Origin: Gammaproteobacteria bacterium
GTDB taxonomy: Bacteria > Pseudomonadota > Gammaproteobacteria > BMS3Bbin11
Reading direction: 5' to 3'
NCBI GenBank assembly: GCA_030636465.1
Contig: DAOVWW010000104.1
Location: 1 to 6,096 of the forward strand
DNA: 6,096 nucleotides
Of the stretch, positions 6,038 through 6,096 are shown one piece after another. Below the pieces are notes generated by a model. The model was not told where the DNA came from. It saw only the letters and a program-made list of their open reading frames with translations, and did not search any database. How positions within the stretch are numbered: the first letter of the stretch is position 1; each line of letters starts with the position of its first letter. The position numbers were made by a program, and so were the translations under genes.

Positions 6038-6096
6038 ATGAAATCTGAAAAATCAAACACTGACCAATTTTATGCTGATCTACCGGTATATGACGA
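6038..6096 (+). CDS. Start of a probable DUF3095 family protein (3' end outside window)
   Basis: ATG at 6038 opens a frame to the window edge, giving 19 residues ending DQFYADLPVYD. The FYAxLPxxD pattern near the N-terminus is how DUF3095 proteins usually begin. That family is of unknown function, and some members have been labelled adenylate cyclase without proof. The start is well constrained: the in-frame TGA at 6011 is followed by no other start codon before 6038. No Shine-Dalgarno is evident; the upstream bases are an A-run. The family call rests on a very short match and is tentative, while the existence of a gene is more likely than not. Confidence 0.5.
   Translation, partial: MKSEKSNTDQFYADLPVYD

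Overview
The window (about 45% GC by eye) looks like a chromosomal segment of a gammaproteobacterium. The main clues are a membrane-bound class III nucleotide cyclase, a DUF4124 exported protein, a secreted LpqC-type esterase and a small intergenic palindromic element. The evidence does not fix a genus. No rRNA, tRNA, CRISPR array, transposase or phage gene is visible.

Layout. Bases 1-150 are the 3' end of an unidentified plus-strand gene. Twelve bases later comes a 654-residue cyclase (163-2127) with two membrane segments, a periplasmic sensor, HAMP, a class III catalytic domain and a C-terminal TPR-like tail. After 49 bp follows a cytoplasmic DsbA/FrnE-like thioredoxin-fold protein (2177-2875), and after 30 bp a GT2-like glycosyltransferase (2906-4378). 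These four genes are co-directional and tightly spaced, so they could be one transcript. The glycosyltransferase ends tail-to-tail, overlapping by 14 bp, with a minus-strand gene for a small exported DUF4124 protein (4365-4781). That gene has a clear ribosome binding site and a plausible sigma-70 promoter. A 114-bp divergent spacer separates it from a plus-strand secreted esterase (4896-5900). A 137-bp spacer then carries a palindromic, possibly cloverleaf-forming element. At the right edge begins a gene whose first 19 residues resemble the start of DUF3095 proteins.

Functional picture. The cyclase probably converts a periplasmic signal into cyclic AMP. The DsbA-like protein, glycosyltransferase, DUF4124 protein and esterase have no obvious shared pathway, so the window reads as ordinary chromosome rather than a defence or mobile island. 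The points most worth a second look are the palindromic element at about 5945-6008, the missing second cysteine in the DsbA-like protein, the glycosyltransferase of unknown acceptor, the pairing of a class III cyclase with a putative DUF3095 gene, and the overlapping convergent gene ends with a perfect hairpin beside them. I see no strong case for a wholly new system.
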